A stretch of DNA of 64,000 bases from Nocardioides szechwanensis (lineage in GTDB: Bacteria; Actinomycetota; Actinomycetes; Propionibacteriales; Nocardioidaceae): positions 310,001-374,000 of the forward strand of contig NZ_FNIC01000003.1 in assembly GCF_900103935.1 (NCBI RefSeq), in the 5' to 3' direction. Below are positions 45,973-53,357 of the stretch, piece by piece. The notes below the pieces were generated by a model, which had not been told where the DNA came from, searched no databases, and was given only the letters and a program-made list of their open reading frames with translations. A program made the translations under genes and the position numbers. Position 1 is the first letter of the stretch; every line of letters starts with the position of its first letter.

Positions 45973-46755
45973 ATGGACACCGACGCCGTCCTGGCCCTGC
46001 TGAAGGACGTGGCGGAGGAGGTCATCAACCCTCGCTTCCAGGCCCTGGCGAGTGGGGACATCCACCACAAGGGCCCGGGCGACCTGGTGACCATCGCCGA
46101 CCACGAGGCCGAGGTGCTGATCACCGACGCCCTGCTGGCGGCGTACCCGGACGCGGTCGTGCTCGGTGAGGAGGCCGCCTCGGCGGACGCCTCGGTGCTC
46201 GACCGGTTCGCCGGCGCCGAGCACGCGTTCACCGTCGACCCGGTCGACGGCACCAAGAACTTCGTCTCCGGCTCGCCCGACCACGCCGTCATGGTCGCCG
46301 AGCTCCAGGGCGGCGACGTCGTCCGCAGCTGGATCTGGCAGCCCCAGCACGAGATGGCGTACGTCGCGGAGCGCGGCGCCGGCGCCTTCCGCAACGGCGA
46401 GCGGCTCGTCCGGCCCCCGCTCGGCGACGTGGTGCGCGGGGTGACCTCACGACGTACCTGGATCGGCCGGGCACTCGGCACCCTCCGCGAGCTCGAGCTG
46501 ACGTGGGTGTGCTGCGGCGTGGACTACCCGCACCTTGTCGAGGGCGACGCGGACTACGTCGTCTACTGGAAGACCAAGCCGTGGGACCACGCCCCCGGCT
46601 CGCTGCTCCTCACCGAGGCCGGCGGGCACCTCGGCACGTTCGCGGGTGCGCCCTACCGCCCCCAGAACCAGGAGCCCCGCGGCCTGCTCGCCGCGGCCGA
46701 CCGGGCGACGTACGACCTCGTGCGTGGGCTGATCCCGTCCCTGCCTGGTCTCTGA
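45973..46755 (+). CDS. Inositol monophosphatase family protein
   Basis: 260 aa. Metal-dependent sugar phosphatase fold with GEEAA (first metal site), DPVDGTKNF (main metal motif) and WDHAPGSLLLTEAGG near the C-terminus. May act on inositol-phosphate, histidinol-phosphate, fructose bisphosphate or PAP; DPVDGTKNF alone does not decide. Translated with pntB, being 1 base apart, though a metabolic link is not obvious. Confidence 0.92.
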   Translation: MDTDAVLALLKDVAEEVINPRFQALASGDIHHKGPGDLVTIADHEAEVLITDALLAAYPDAVVLGEEAASADASVLDRFAGAEHAFTVDPVDGTKNFVSGSPDHAVMVAELQGGDVVRSWIWQPQHEMAYVAERGAGAFRNGERLVRPPLGDVVRGVTSRRTWIGRALGTLRELELTWVCCGVDYPHLVEGDADYVVYWKTKPWDHAPGSLLLTEAGGHLGTFAGAPYRPQNQEPRGLLAAADRATYDLVRGLIPSLPGL

Positions 46756-46780
46756 GCGGGCGTCTCGCGGGTGCGTGGCC

Positions 46781-47350
46781 TCAGCCGAGCGGGAACGTCT
46801 CGACGACCTCGTAACGCGGCCGGCGGCGCGGGCCCTCGCCGAGGTGCGAGGCGACCAGAGACACCTGGTCGACGGTGAAGGTCGGGCCGACGTAGGCGTC
46901 GAGGAGGCGTACCCAGTTGCTGACCTCGGTGGGGCGGCCGAGGCGGGCGACGGTGACGTGGGGGCGGAAGCGCTGCCCGTCGATCTCGACGCCCGAGGTG
47001 GCGGCGGCGGTACGGGCACCGGCGGCCAGGCGCGCGAGGGAGCTGCGGGCGTCGCCGTCGAGCGCCAGGTCGGCGTAGAGGACCCGGGCGCGCGCCACGT
47101 CCGGGAAGGCGCCACCACCGGCGATCCGCGTCGCGAACGGCGTACGGCGTGCGGCGGCGGCGCGGACCCGCTCGATCAGGTCGTCGAGACGACGGTCCGG
47201 GACGGACGCGAGGAACGCCAGCGTGAGGTGGAGCTGTTCGACCGGCGCCCAGCGGAACTCAGCCGCGTCGCGGCGGGGAGCCAGGAACTCGTCGAGGTGC
47301 TCGACGACGTCGTCCGGCGGCACGACGGCCACGAACATGCGCTGGCCCAT
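46781..47350 (-). CDS. thpR: RNA 2',3'-cyclic phosphodiesterase (2H family)
   Basis: 189 aa with both 2H motifs: HLTL at 41-44 and HVTV at 131-134. Family members open 2',3'-cyclic phosphate ends of RNA (and ligate in reverse). The start lies in the second half of a 14-bp duplication that also includes the stop of the VIT1 gene upstream. Second start option is Met5 (MFVAVV). Confidence 0.9.
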   Translation of the reverse strand: MGQRMFVAVVPPDDVVEHLDEFLAPRRDAAEFRWAPVEQLHLTLAFLASVPDRRLDDLIERVRAAAARRTPFATRIAGGGAFPDVARARVLYADLALDGDARSSLARLAAGARTAAATSGVEIDGQRFRPHVTVARLGRPTEVSNWVRLLDAYVGPTFTVDQVSLVASHLGEGPRRRPRYEVVETFPLG

Positions 47351-47372
47351 CAGAGCACGCCCATCAGAGCAC
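47345..47372. repeat. 14-bp tandem duplication at the VIT1/thpR junction
   Basis: GCCCATCAGAGCAC occurs twice in a row (47345-47358 and 47359-47372). Each copy holds a TGATG on the minus strand. The upstream copy gives the VIT1 stop and the downstream copy gives the thpR ATG, so an ancestral TGATG overlap seems to have been split. Confidence 0.85.
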
Positions 47373-48107
47373 GGTGGTGCCCAGGAGCGTCCCGATCAGG
47401 TAGGTGACACCCATGGCGAGCAACCCGCCCCCGACGTTGCGGATGACCGCCCGACCTGGCGGCCCGTAGCCCAGTCTCGCGCTCGCCCAGCCCGTGAACG
47501 CCAGGGCAACGGCGACGGCCGCCATCGTCACGGGCACCCGCGCCGGTTGGCTGGACAGGGTGATCGTGAGCAGCGGGAGCAGCGCCCCGAGGAAGAACGC
47601 GATCGCCGAGGCGAAGGCGGCGTTCCAGGCACTGGTGAGGTCGTCGGGGTCGATTCCCAGCTCGATGTCGGCGTGCGCGGCCAGGGCGTCGTGCTCGGTG
47701 AGCTGGAGCGCCACCTCCATGGCGGTCTCGTCGCTCAGCCCCTTGGCGGCGTAGAGACCGGCAAGCTCGGCGAGCTCGTCCTCGGGGTCCTCGTCGAGCT
47801 CTCGTCTCTCCTTGGCGAGCAACGCCTTCTCGGAGTCACGCTGGGTGCTGACCGAGACGTACTCACCCGCGGCCATGCTCACCGCGCCCGCGACCAGGCC
47901 GGCGATCCCGGCGATCATGATCGCCTCCCGGTCGCTCGTGGCTCCCGCGACGCCGACCACCAGGCCGGCAGTCGAGACGATGCCGTCGTTGGCGCCGAGC
48001 ACGCCGGCGCGCAGCCAGTTGAGCCGGCTGCGGATCCCGGTCTCGTGCGGCTCGTCGTCGTGGGGCCCGAGCTCCCCCACTGGGCTGTCGGCGGTGTCAG
48101 CGGTCAT
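47364..48107 (-). CDS. VIT1/CCC1 family iron or manganese transporter
   Basis: 247 aa. Family signature GVLGANDGIVSTAGLVVGVAGA in the first helix and AGLVAGAVSMAAGEYVSVSTQRDSE in the second, then a cytosolic acidic metal-binding stretch (ERRELDEDPEDELAELAGL) and three more helices. Five membrane segments in all, as in VIT1. Moves Fe2+ or Mn2+ out of the cytosol. Start ATG 48107 opens the acidic N-terminal tail. Confidence 0.93.
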   Translation of the reverse strand: MTADTADSPVGELGPHDDEPHETGIRSRLNWLRAGVLGANDGIVSTAGLVVGVAGATSDREAIMIAGIAGLVAGAVSMAAGEYVSVSTQRDSEKALLAKERRELDEDPEDELAELAGLYAAKGLSDETAMEVALQLTEHDALAAHADIELGIDPDDLTSAWNAAFASAIAFFLGALLPLLTITLSSQPARVPVTMAAVAVALAFTGWASARLGYGPPGRAVIRNVGGGLLAMGVTYLIGTLLGTTVL

Positions 48108-48169
48108 GGGTCGATCGTCGCCAGACCGCGCCGCGCTCGCAAGCAAGGTGAGGCTGGGCTGGCAGGCGC

Positions 48170-49315
48170 CTACAGGCCGAGGTCGCGGCCGATGAGCTCC
48201 TTCATGATCTCGTTGGAGCCGGCCCAGATCTTCGAGACGCGGGCGTCGCGCCAGGCGCGGGCCACGCGGTACTCGTTCATGTAGCCGTAGCCGCCGTAGA
48301 GCTGCACGCAGTGGTCGAGCACGTCGTTCTGGACCTGCGAGGTCCACCACTTGGCCTTGGCCGCATCGACCGCAGTGAGCTCGCCCTTGGCGTGCGCGAC
48401 GATGCACTGGTCCATGAACGCCTGGGTGACGTCGATCTGCGTGACCAGCTCGGCGAGCAGGAACTTGTTGTGCTGGAAGGAGCCGATGCCCTGGCCGAAC
48501 GCCTTGCGCTCCTTGGCGTAGACGAGCGTCTCGGCCAGGATCTGCTTGGCGTGCGCGACGTTGGCGATGGCGCAGCCGAGCCGCTCCTGCGGGAGGTTCT
48601 GCATCATGTGGATGAACCCGTTGTCGAGCTCGCCGACGATGTCGTCGTCGGTGACCCGGAGGTTCGAGAAGTTCAGCTCGGAGGTGTCGGCCTCGTCCTG
48701 CCCGACCTTGTCCAGCTTGCGGCCGCGGGAGAAGCCCTCGCCGGTGGCGGGCAGCGCGAACAGCGTGATCCCGCGCGCCTTCTTCTCCGGGCTGGTGCGC
48801 ACCGCGGTGATGACCAGGTCGGCGGAGTAGCCGTTGGTGATGAACGTCTTGGACCCGTTGACGACCCAGTCGTCACCGTCGCGGACCGCGGTGGACTTCA
48901 GGCCCGCGAGGTCGGAACCGCCGGAGGGCTCGGTCATGCCGATCGCAAGGAGCGTCTCTCCCGAGGCAACGCCGGGCAGCCACCGCTGGCGCTGCTCCTC
49001 GTTGCACAGCTGGACGATGTAGGGGGCCGTGATGTCGGCGTGGATGCCGACGCACGCAGGGAGCGCGGCGTTGACCTTCGCGAGCTCCTCGAGCAGCACC
49101 GCGTTGAAGCGGTAGTCGCCCGCCTCCGAGCCGCCGTACGTCTCGGGGATCTCGAGCCCGAGGAAGCCCTGCTTGCCGGCCTCGAGCCAGAACTCCCGTG
49201 GCAGCGCCTTCTCGCTCGCGTGCTGCTCCACGTGGGGCACGACCGAACGGTCCAGGAACTCCTTGACGGAGCCCCGGAAGGCCTCGTGGTCCTCGTCATA
49301 GATCTCGCGCTTCAT
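48170..49315 (-). CDS. Acyl-CoA dehydrogenase, long-chain (LCAD) type
   Basis: 381 aa FAD enzyme for the first step of beta-oxidation. MTEPSGGSDLAG and YGGYGYMNEY are family signatures. The usual C-terminal Glu position reads IWAGSNEI, so the base is instead E244 in LPQERLG, as in LCAD-type enzymes; the C-terminal EIMKELIGRDLGL supports this. ATG 49315 follows TAGGAT by 7 bases, indicating a leaderless mRNA. No ETF or other fatty acid gene lies next to it. Confidence 0.95.
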   Translation of the reverse strand: MKREIYDEDHEAFRGSVKEFLDRSVVPHVEQHASEKALPREFWLEAGKQGFLGLEIPETYGGSEAGDYRFNAVLLEELAKVNAALPACVGIHADITAPYIVQLCNEEQRQRWLPGVASGETLLAIGMTEPSGGSDLAGLKSTAVRDGDDWVVNGSKTFITNGYSADLVITAVRTSPEKKARGITLFALPATGEGFSRGRKLDKVGQDEADTSELNFSNLRVTDDDIVGELDNGFIHMMQNLPQERLGCAIANVAHAKQILAETLVYAKERKAFGQGIGSFQHNKFLLAELVTQIDVTQAFMDQCIVAHAKGELTAVDAAKAKWWTSQVQNDVLDHCVQLYGGYGYMNEYRVARAWRDARVSKIWAGSNEIMKELIGRDLGL

Positions 49316-49325
49316 GGGCCCGATC

Positions 49326-50018
49326 CTACCGATGGGTAGCCGACAGGTCGTCGACGTGTACGACGTGAGCGGGGTCGGGCGGCTTGATCCGCACGGTGCC
49401 GTCGAAGTCGTAGAGCTCGGCGTGGCCCCGGTCGGCGCCGGTGAGCTCCATCTCGAGCACGTGGTGCGGGTCGTCGACGTCCACCGCGACCGAGACCATC
49501 ACGCCGTCGTCGCTCTCGCCGCGGATCCGGACCACCTCGACGCCCGCGAGCTGCTCGGTTCCGACGTTCTCGAGGTCGAGGTCGCGCGGGTTGCCGACGA
49601 ACTCGAGATAGGGGTCGTCGAGGTCGCAGAGACGGTCGAGGAGCGCGGAGGTGTCGAGCTGCACCCACGTGTCGGCGAGGTTGGACATCGGCGGCCCGTC
49701 GAAGATCTGCGGCCAGGACCCCTCGTCCGGCCGGACCCAGGTGCGCCCACCGGTCCGGATCACCTCCAGGCTGGCACCGTCGGTGGTGACCGTGCCCGCG
49801 CACTCGCCGTCGCTGGTCACGAGCAGGTCGCGGGTCTCCTTGACGCCCTCGTCGTACTCCTCCGTGCGCAGCCGCACCGAGTCGAGCGCCGCCATGTCCT
49901 GCTCGGCGGCGGCGAGCACGGAGAGCGGCGTCTCCTGCTCGAAGCCCGCGCAGCCGGTGACCGCACTCGTGAGCACCAGGACGGCAGCCACCCCGGCCCC
50001 CCGGCGTACGGCGCTCAG
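49326..50018 (-). CDS. Secreted lipoprotein, LppX/LprG-like, with probable CTG start
   Basis: 230 aa. From CTG 50018 the protein begins MSAVRRGAGVAAVLVLTSAVTGCAG, a full lipoprotein signal with lipidated Cys 23. AAGGAG lies 5 bases before CTG, which overlaps the sirtuin stop as CTGA, like the other junctions of this operon. GTG within the signal would remove the basic N-terminus. The mature domain is of LppX/LprAFG style (YLEFVGNPRDLDLENVGTEQLAGVEVVRIRG), which carry lipids in mycobacteria. Ligand unknown. Confidence 0.8.
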   Translation of the reverse strand: MSAVRRGAGVAAVLVLTSAVTGCAGFEQETPLSVLAAAEQDMAALDSVRLRTEEYDEGVKETRDLLVTSDGECAGTVTTDGASLEVIRTGGRTWVRPDEGSWPQIFDGPPMSNLADTWVQLDTSALLDRLCDLDDPYLEFVGNPRDLDLENVGTEQLAGVEVVRIRGESDDGVMVSVAVDVDDPHHVLEMELTGADRGHAELYDFDGTVRIKPPDPAHVVHVDDLSATHR

Positions 50019-50698
50019 AGCAGCTCCTTGACCCAGGCCGGGACCAGCCGGCTCGCGGGGCCGTGACGTGCGTCGTGGAACCAGTCGGTGCCGTCGCTGC
50101 GCTGGAGGTTGAGCTCGAGCGTGCGGGCGCCGCTGGCGGCGGCGGCCCTGACGAAGCCTGCCGCCGGGTAGACCGCGCCCGAGGTGCCGATCGAGACGAA
50201 GAGGTCGGCGCGCGTGAGCGCGCGGTGGATCCGGTCCATCTCGTAGGGGAGCTCGCCGAACCACACGACGTCGGGACGCAGCTCGCTGGCACCACAGGCC
50301 GGGCAGGCCGGACGGTCGACGAGGTCCTGCTCCCACCGCGAGCGCTCGCCGCAGGCCCGACAGAGCGCGGAGAAGAGCTCGCCGTGCATGTGGACGACGT
50401 GGCTCGAGCCGGCGCGCTCGTGGAGGTCGTCGATGTTCTGGGTGACGAGGAGCAACCGCTTGCCGAAGGCACGCTCCAGCGCGGCCAGGGCCAGGTGGCC
50501 GGCGTTGGGGACGACGGCGTGCAGGGCCCGCCGGCGCGCGTCGTAGAACCGCTGCACCGTCGTGGGCTGGGTCTCGAACGCCGCGGGGGTCGCGACCTCC
50601 TCGACGCGGTGCCCCTCCCACAGCCCGTTGGCGTCGCGGAACGTCGGGACGCCGCTCTCGGCCGAGATGCCCGCCCCGGTGAGCACCACGACTCTCAT
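50015..50698 (-). CDS. cobB: NAD-dependent protein deacylase, class III sirtuin
   Basis: 227 aa. GAGISAESGVPTFRD (NAD binding, 8-22), TQNIDDLH, catalytic H105 in HMHGE, and zinc cysteines C113, C116, C132, C135. Y52 and R55 (FYDARR) are the Tyr-Arg pair of SIRT5-like enzymes, which remove succinyl and malonyl groups. Overlaps the methyltransferase gene by ATGA and the lipoprotein gene by CTGA. Confidence 0.94.
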   Translation of the reverse strand: MRVVVLTGAGISAESGVPTFRDANGLWEGHRVEEVATPAAFETQPTTVQRFYDARRRALHAVVPNAGHLALAALERAFGKRLLLVTQNIDDLHERAGSSHVVHMHGELFSALCRACGERSRWEQDLVDRPACPACGASELRPDVVWFGELPYEMDRIHRALTRADLFVSIGTSGAVYPAAGFVRAAAASGARTLELNLQRSDGTDWFHDARHGPASRLVPAWVKELL

Positions 50699-51315
50699 GG
50701 CATCCGCCGGTGGACGGTCACGACGTACCCGTCGCCCCCACTGCCCGTGAACGGCTCGCGGTCCCAGGAGGACCAGCGCTCACCGGCGTCGAGCCCGGCG
50801 GCGGCGAACGCCGCGTCGACCGAGGCCAGCGGCGTCACGGGGCAGTCACCGGGCAGGTGGTCGGCGTCGAGGCCGAAGCCGCACACCACGGCACCGCCGG
50901 GCAGGACGTGGTCGGCAAGGCGCTGCGCCACCACGAGCATGGTCTCGGGCTCCAGCAGCGGGATGACGTTGCCCGCCAGCAGCACCAGGTCGAACTGCCG
51001 GCCGAGGTCGAGCGTGGCCAGGTCGGCCTCGAGCCACTCCAGGTGGGGCGCCGCGGCGCGGGCCTCCCGGAGCATCGCGGCGTCGACGTCGACCCCCACG
51101 GCGTCGTAGCCCTGCTCGTGCAGGCGGAGCGCGATCCGGCCGGTGCCGCAGCCCGCGTCGAGCACCCGGGCCGGCGGCGGCAGCACCGCATTGACCAGCC
51201 CGGCCTCGCCGTGGATGTCCTCGCCGCGCTCGGCCATGGTCTGGAAGCGACGGGCGTACGCCGCGGCGTAGTCGTCGCCGACCGTCGCCCGCGCGATCCG
51301 CTTCCACAGGGTCAC
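50695..51315 (-). CDS. Class I SAM-dependent methyltransferase
   Basis: 206 aa. SAM-binding motif VLDAGCGTGR (about 51-60), VGVDVDAAML for the ribose acid, and FDLVLLAGNVIPLLE as the post-motif. GTG start overlaps the DUF4333 stop (GTGA). Small-molecule or protein target unknown; the C-terminus SWDREPFTGSGGDGYVVTVHRR is family-like only. Confidence 0.88.
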   Translation of the reverse strand: MTLWKRIARATVGDDYAAAYARRFQTMAERGEDIHGEAGLVNAVLPPPARVLDAGCGTGRIALRLHEQGYDAVGVDVDAAMLREARAAAPHLEWLEADLATLDLGRQFDLVLLAGNVIPLLEPETMLVVAQRLADHVLPGGAVVCGFGLDADHLPGDCPVTPLASVDAAFAAAGLDAGERWSSWDREPFTGSGGDGYVVTVHRRMP

Positions 51316-51818
51316 GAGGCCACCTCGTAGCCGAAGTCGATGTGCAGGCCGCGTACGGCGGTCACCGTGGCGACGACGCCACCGTCACCGTTGTTGGGGG
51401 TGACGGTGCAGGTGACCTTGCCGCCCACGGTGCCGGGCAGCTCGCGCGGGCAGGTGACCTTGACGACGTGGTAGCCCTCGTCGGTCAGGGATGCGAGCAG
51501 CTCCTCGGCCACGCGGTCCGCCGGGACGAAGGGCACGGAGTCGATCACCGTGTCGTCGCCGTTGACCTCGGTCACCGTGACGCGGACCTGGGCGCGCTGC
51601 TTGTTGACCGAGACGGTGCACTCCTGGGTCGCGTCGACCTCCGCCGGCAGCTCGCCCTCGCACTCGACGCCGACCTTGGTCCCCTCACCCTTGGGCGGGT
51701 ACATCTCCGCCACCTTGACCTCGAGGTCGGAGCGGCTGATCGTGCGGTCGGGCTCGGTCTCGTCGGCGCACCCAGCGAGGGTCATCGCGACCAGGCTGAG
51801 CAGGGCGACGAGCTTCAT
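51312..51818 (-). CDS. DUF4333 lipoprotein
   Basis: 168 aa. Lipobox LAGC with Cys 17, then two DUF4333-like copies: one around CEGELPAEVDATQECTVS and one around CPRELPGTVGGKVTCTVTPNNGDGG, each with a Cys pair that probably forms a disulfide. Function of the domain unknown. Overlaps menB by TGATG. Confidence 0.9.
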   Translation of the reverse strand: MKLVALLSLVAMTLAGCADETEPDRTISRSDLEVKVAEMYPPKGEGTKVGVECEGELPAEVDATQECTVSVNKQRAQVRVTVTEVNGDDTVIDSVPFVPADRVAEELLASLTDEGYHVVKVTCPRELPGTVGGKVTCTVTPNNGDGGVVATVTAVRGLHIDFGYEVAS

Positions 51819-52735
51819 CAGTAGTACCAGGGGAACGGCGACCAGTCGGGGTCGCGCTTCTCGAGGAACTGGTCGCGGCCCTCGGCCGCCTCGTCGGTCA
51901 TGTAGGCCAGCCGCGTCGTCTCGCCAGCGAAGAGCTGCTGGCCGACGAGGCCGTCGTCGATGAGGTTGAAGGAGTACTTCAGCATCCGCTGCGCGGTGGG
52001 CGACTTACCGTTGATGAGGCGTCCCCACTCGAGCGCGGTGGCCTCGAGCTCGGCGTGCGGCACCGCCTTGTTGACCGCACCCATGCGGACCCCGTCCTCC
52101 GCGGAGTACTCCTGGCCGAGGAAGAAGATCTCGCGAGCGAACTTCTGGCCGACCTGGCGGGCGAGGTAGGCCGACCCGAAGCCGCCGTCGAAGGAGCCGA
52201 CGTCGGCGTCGGTCTGCTTGAAGCGCGCCTCCTCCAAGCTCGCGATCGTGAGGTCACAGACCACGTGGAGGCTGTGGCCGCCGCCGGCGGTCCAGCCCGG
52301 CACCACGCAGATCACGACCTTGGGCATGAACCGGATCAGCCGCTGCACCTCGAGGATGTGCAGCCGCCCGAGCTTCGCTTTGTCGACGGTCTCCTCGGTC
52401 TCCCCGCCCGCATATTGGTAGCCGGTGCGTCCCCTGATCCGCTGGTCACCGCCGGTGCAGAACGCCCACTTGCCGTGACGCCCGCCCGGGCCGTTGCCGG
52501 TGAGAAGGACGCAGCCGACGTCGCTCGTCGTACGGGCGTGCTCCATCACCCGGAGCAGCTCGTCGACGGTGTGCGGCCGGAAGGCGTTGAGCACGTCGGG
52601 GCGGTCGAACGCGACGCGGACCGTGCCGTGCGCCTTGGCGCGGTGGTAGGTCAGGTCGGTCAGGTCCTCGAAGCCGGGGACGGGGTCCCAGGCGGTCGGG
52701 TCGAACGTCTCCGACACGCCGTCGATCGCACTCAT
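51818..52735 (-). CDS. menB: 1,4-dihydroxy-2-naphthoyl-CoA synthase
   Basis: 305 aa. Ring-closing step of menaquinone biosynthesis. Long N-terminal extension (GFEDLTDLTYHRAKAHGTVRVAFDRPDVLNAFRPHTVDELL is its core), GDQRIRGRTGY, VPGWTAGGGHSLHVVCDLTIAS and the C-terminal DPDWSPFPWYY, the last a MenB hallmark. TAGCCT 6 bases before ATG suggests a leaderless mRNA. First gene of a five-gene chain with overlaps at each junction. Confidence 0.97.
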   Translation of the reverse strand: MSAIDGVSETFDPTAWDPVPGFEDLTDLTYHRAKAHGTVRVAFDRPDVLNAFRPHTVDELLRVMEHARTTSDVGCVLLTGNGPGGRHGKWAFCTGGDQRIRGRTGYQYAGGETEETVDKAKLGRLHILEVQRLIRFMPKVVICVVPGWTAGGGHSLHVVCDLTIASLEEARFKQTDADVGSFDGGFGSAYLARQVGQKFAREIFFLGQEYSAEDGVRMGAVNKAVPHAELEATALEWGRLINGKSPTAQRMLKYSFNLIDDGLVGQQLFAGETTRLAYMTDEAAEGRDQFLEKRDPDWSPFPWYY

Positions 52736-52789
52736 GGTCAGAGGCTATCGGGGTGGAATCACGACCCCGCGTGTGGTGTTGTGGGCGGC

Positions 52790-53224
52790 ATGGTCCTTCA
52801 AGGTGAGTACGAGCCCAGCCCGAGCGAGTGGGTACGCAACCAGGTCGCGACGTACGAGGCCAGTGGAGGCGCCGAGGGCAACACCGTCCTCAACCGCCCG
52901 ATCGTCGTGATCACCTCGCGCGGCCACAAGTCCGGCAGGCTCCGCAAGAACCCCGTGATGCGGGTCGAGCACGAGGGCGTCTACGCCGCGGTGGCCTCCA
53001 AGGGCGGCGCTCCCGAGCACCCCGAGTGGTTCCACAACTTCACCGCCGACCCCCACGTCGACCTCCAGGACGGCCCCGAGCCGCACGAGTACGTCGCCCG
53101 GCTGATCTCCGGCGAGGAGCGCGCCGAGTGGTGGTCCCGCTGCGTGGCCGCCTTCCCGCCGTACGCCGAGTACCAGGAGAAGACCGACCGCGAGATCCCG
53201 GTCTTCCTGCTCGAGCGCGCCTGA
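52790..53224 (+). CDS. Deazaflavin (F420)-dependent nitroreductase family protein
   Basis: 144 aa. Ddn/DUF385 fold with TSRGHKSGRLRKNPVMRVEHEG (the F420 phosphate-binding strand-turn) and KGGAPEHPEWFHNFTADPHVDLQDG, both diagnostic. Members reduce quinones or nitro compounds with F420H2. Start ATG 52790. Divergent from menB. A dispersed palindrome follows 6 bases after its stop. Confidence 0.92.
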   Translation: MVLQGEYEPSPSEWVRNQVATYEASGGAEGNTVLNRPIVVITSRGHKSGRLRKNPVMRVEHEGVYAAVASKGGAPEHPEWFHNFTADPHVDLQDGPEPHEYVARLISGEERAEWWSRCVAAFPPYAEYQEKTDREIPVFLLERA

Positions 53225-53230
53225 CCGTTT

Positions 53231-53304
53231 CGTCGGGATAGTCCCCAACAGGTGAGCGAATAAGAGCGCTCTTATTCGCTCTGGTGTTAGGGACTATCCC
53301 GGCA
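53231..53304. repeat. Dispersed palindromic element, copy 2
   Basis: Starts CGTCGGGATAGTCCCCAACA. Outer arms 53234-53250 and 53285-53301 are inverted 17-mers with one mismatch. The centre 53254-53281 is a perfect 28-bp palindrome (half GAGCGAATAAGAGC). Copy 1 lies at 28320-28386. This copy is between two genes on the plus strand. Confidence 0.9.
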
Positions 53305-53357
53305 GACGGGGCGGAGACGACCGTCACTTCGAGGTGAGGTGGGTCGTTGGGAGGGGC

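Noticed and set aside
48170-49315. Inactive acyl-CoA dehydrogenase because the C-terminal Glu is Ala
   Set aside because: The enzyme is of LCAD type, where the catalytic Glu is on another helix; E244 in PQERLG is present.
52055-52789. A long plus-strand frame leading into the Ddn-like gene
   Set aside because: It is the opposite strand of menB; the family start is at 52790.
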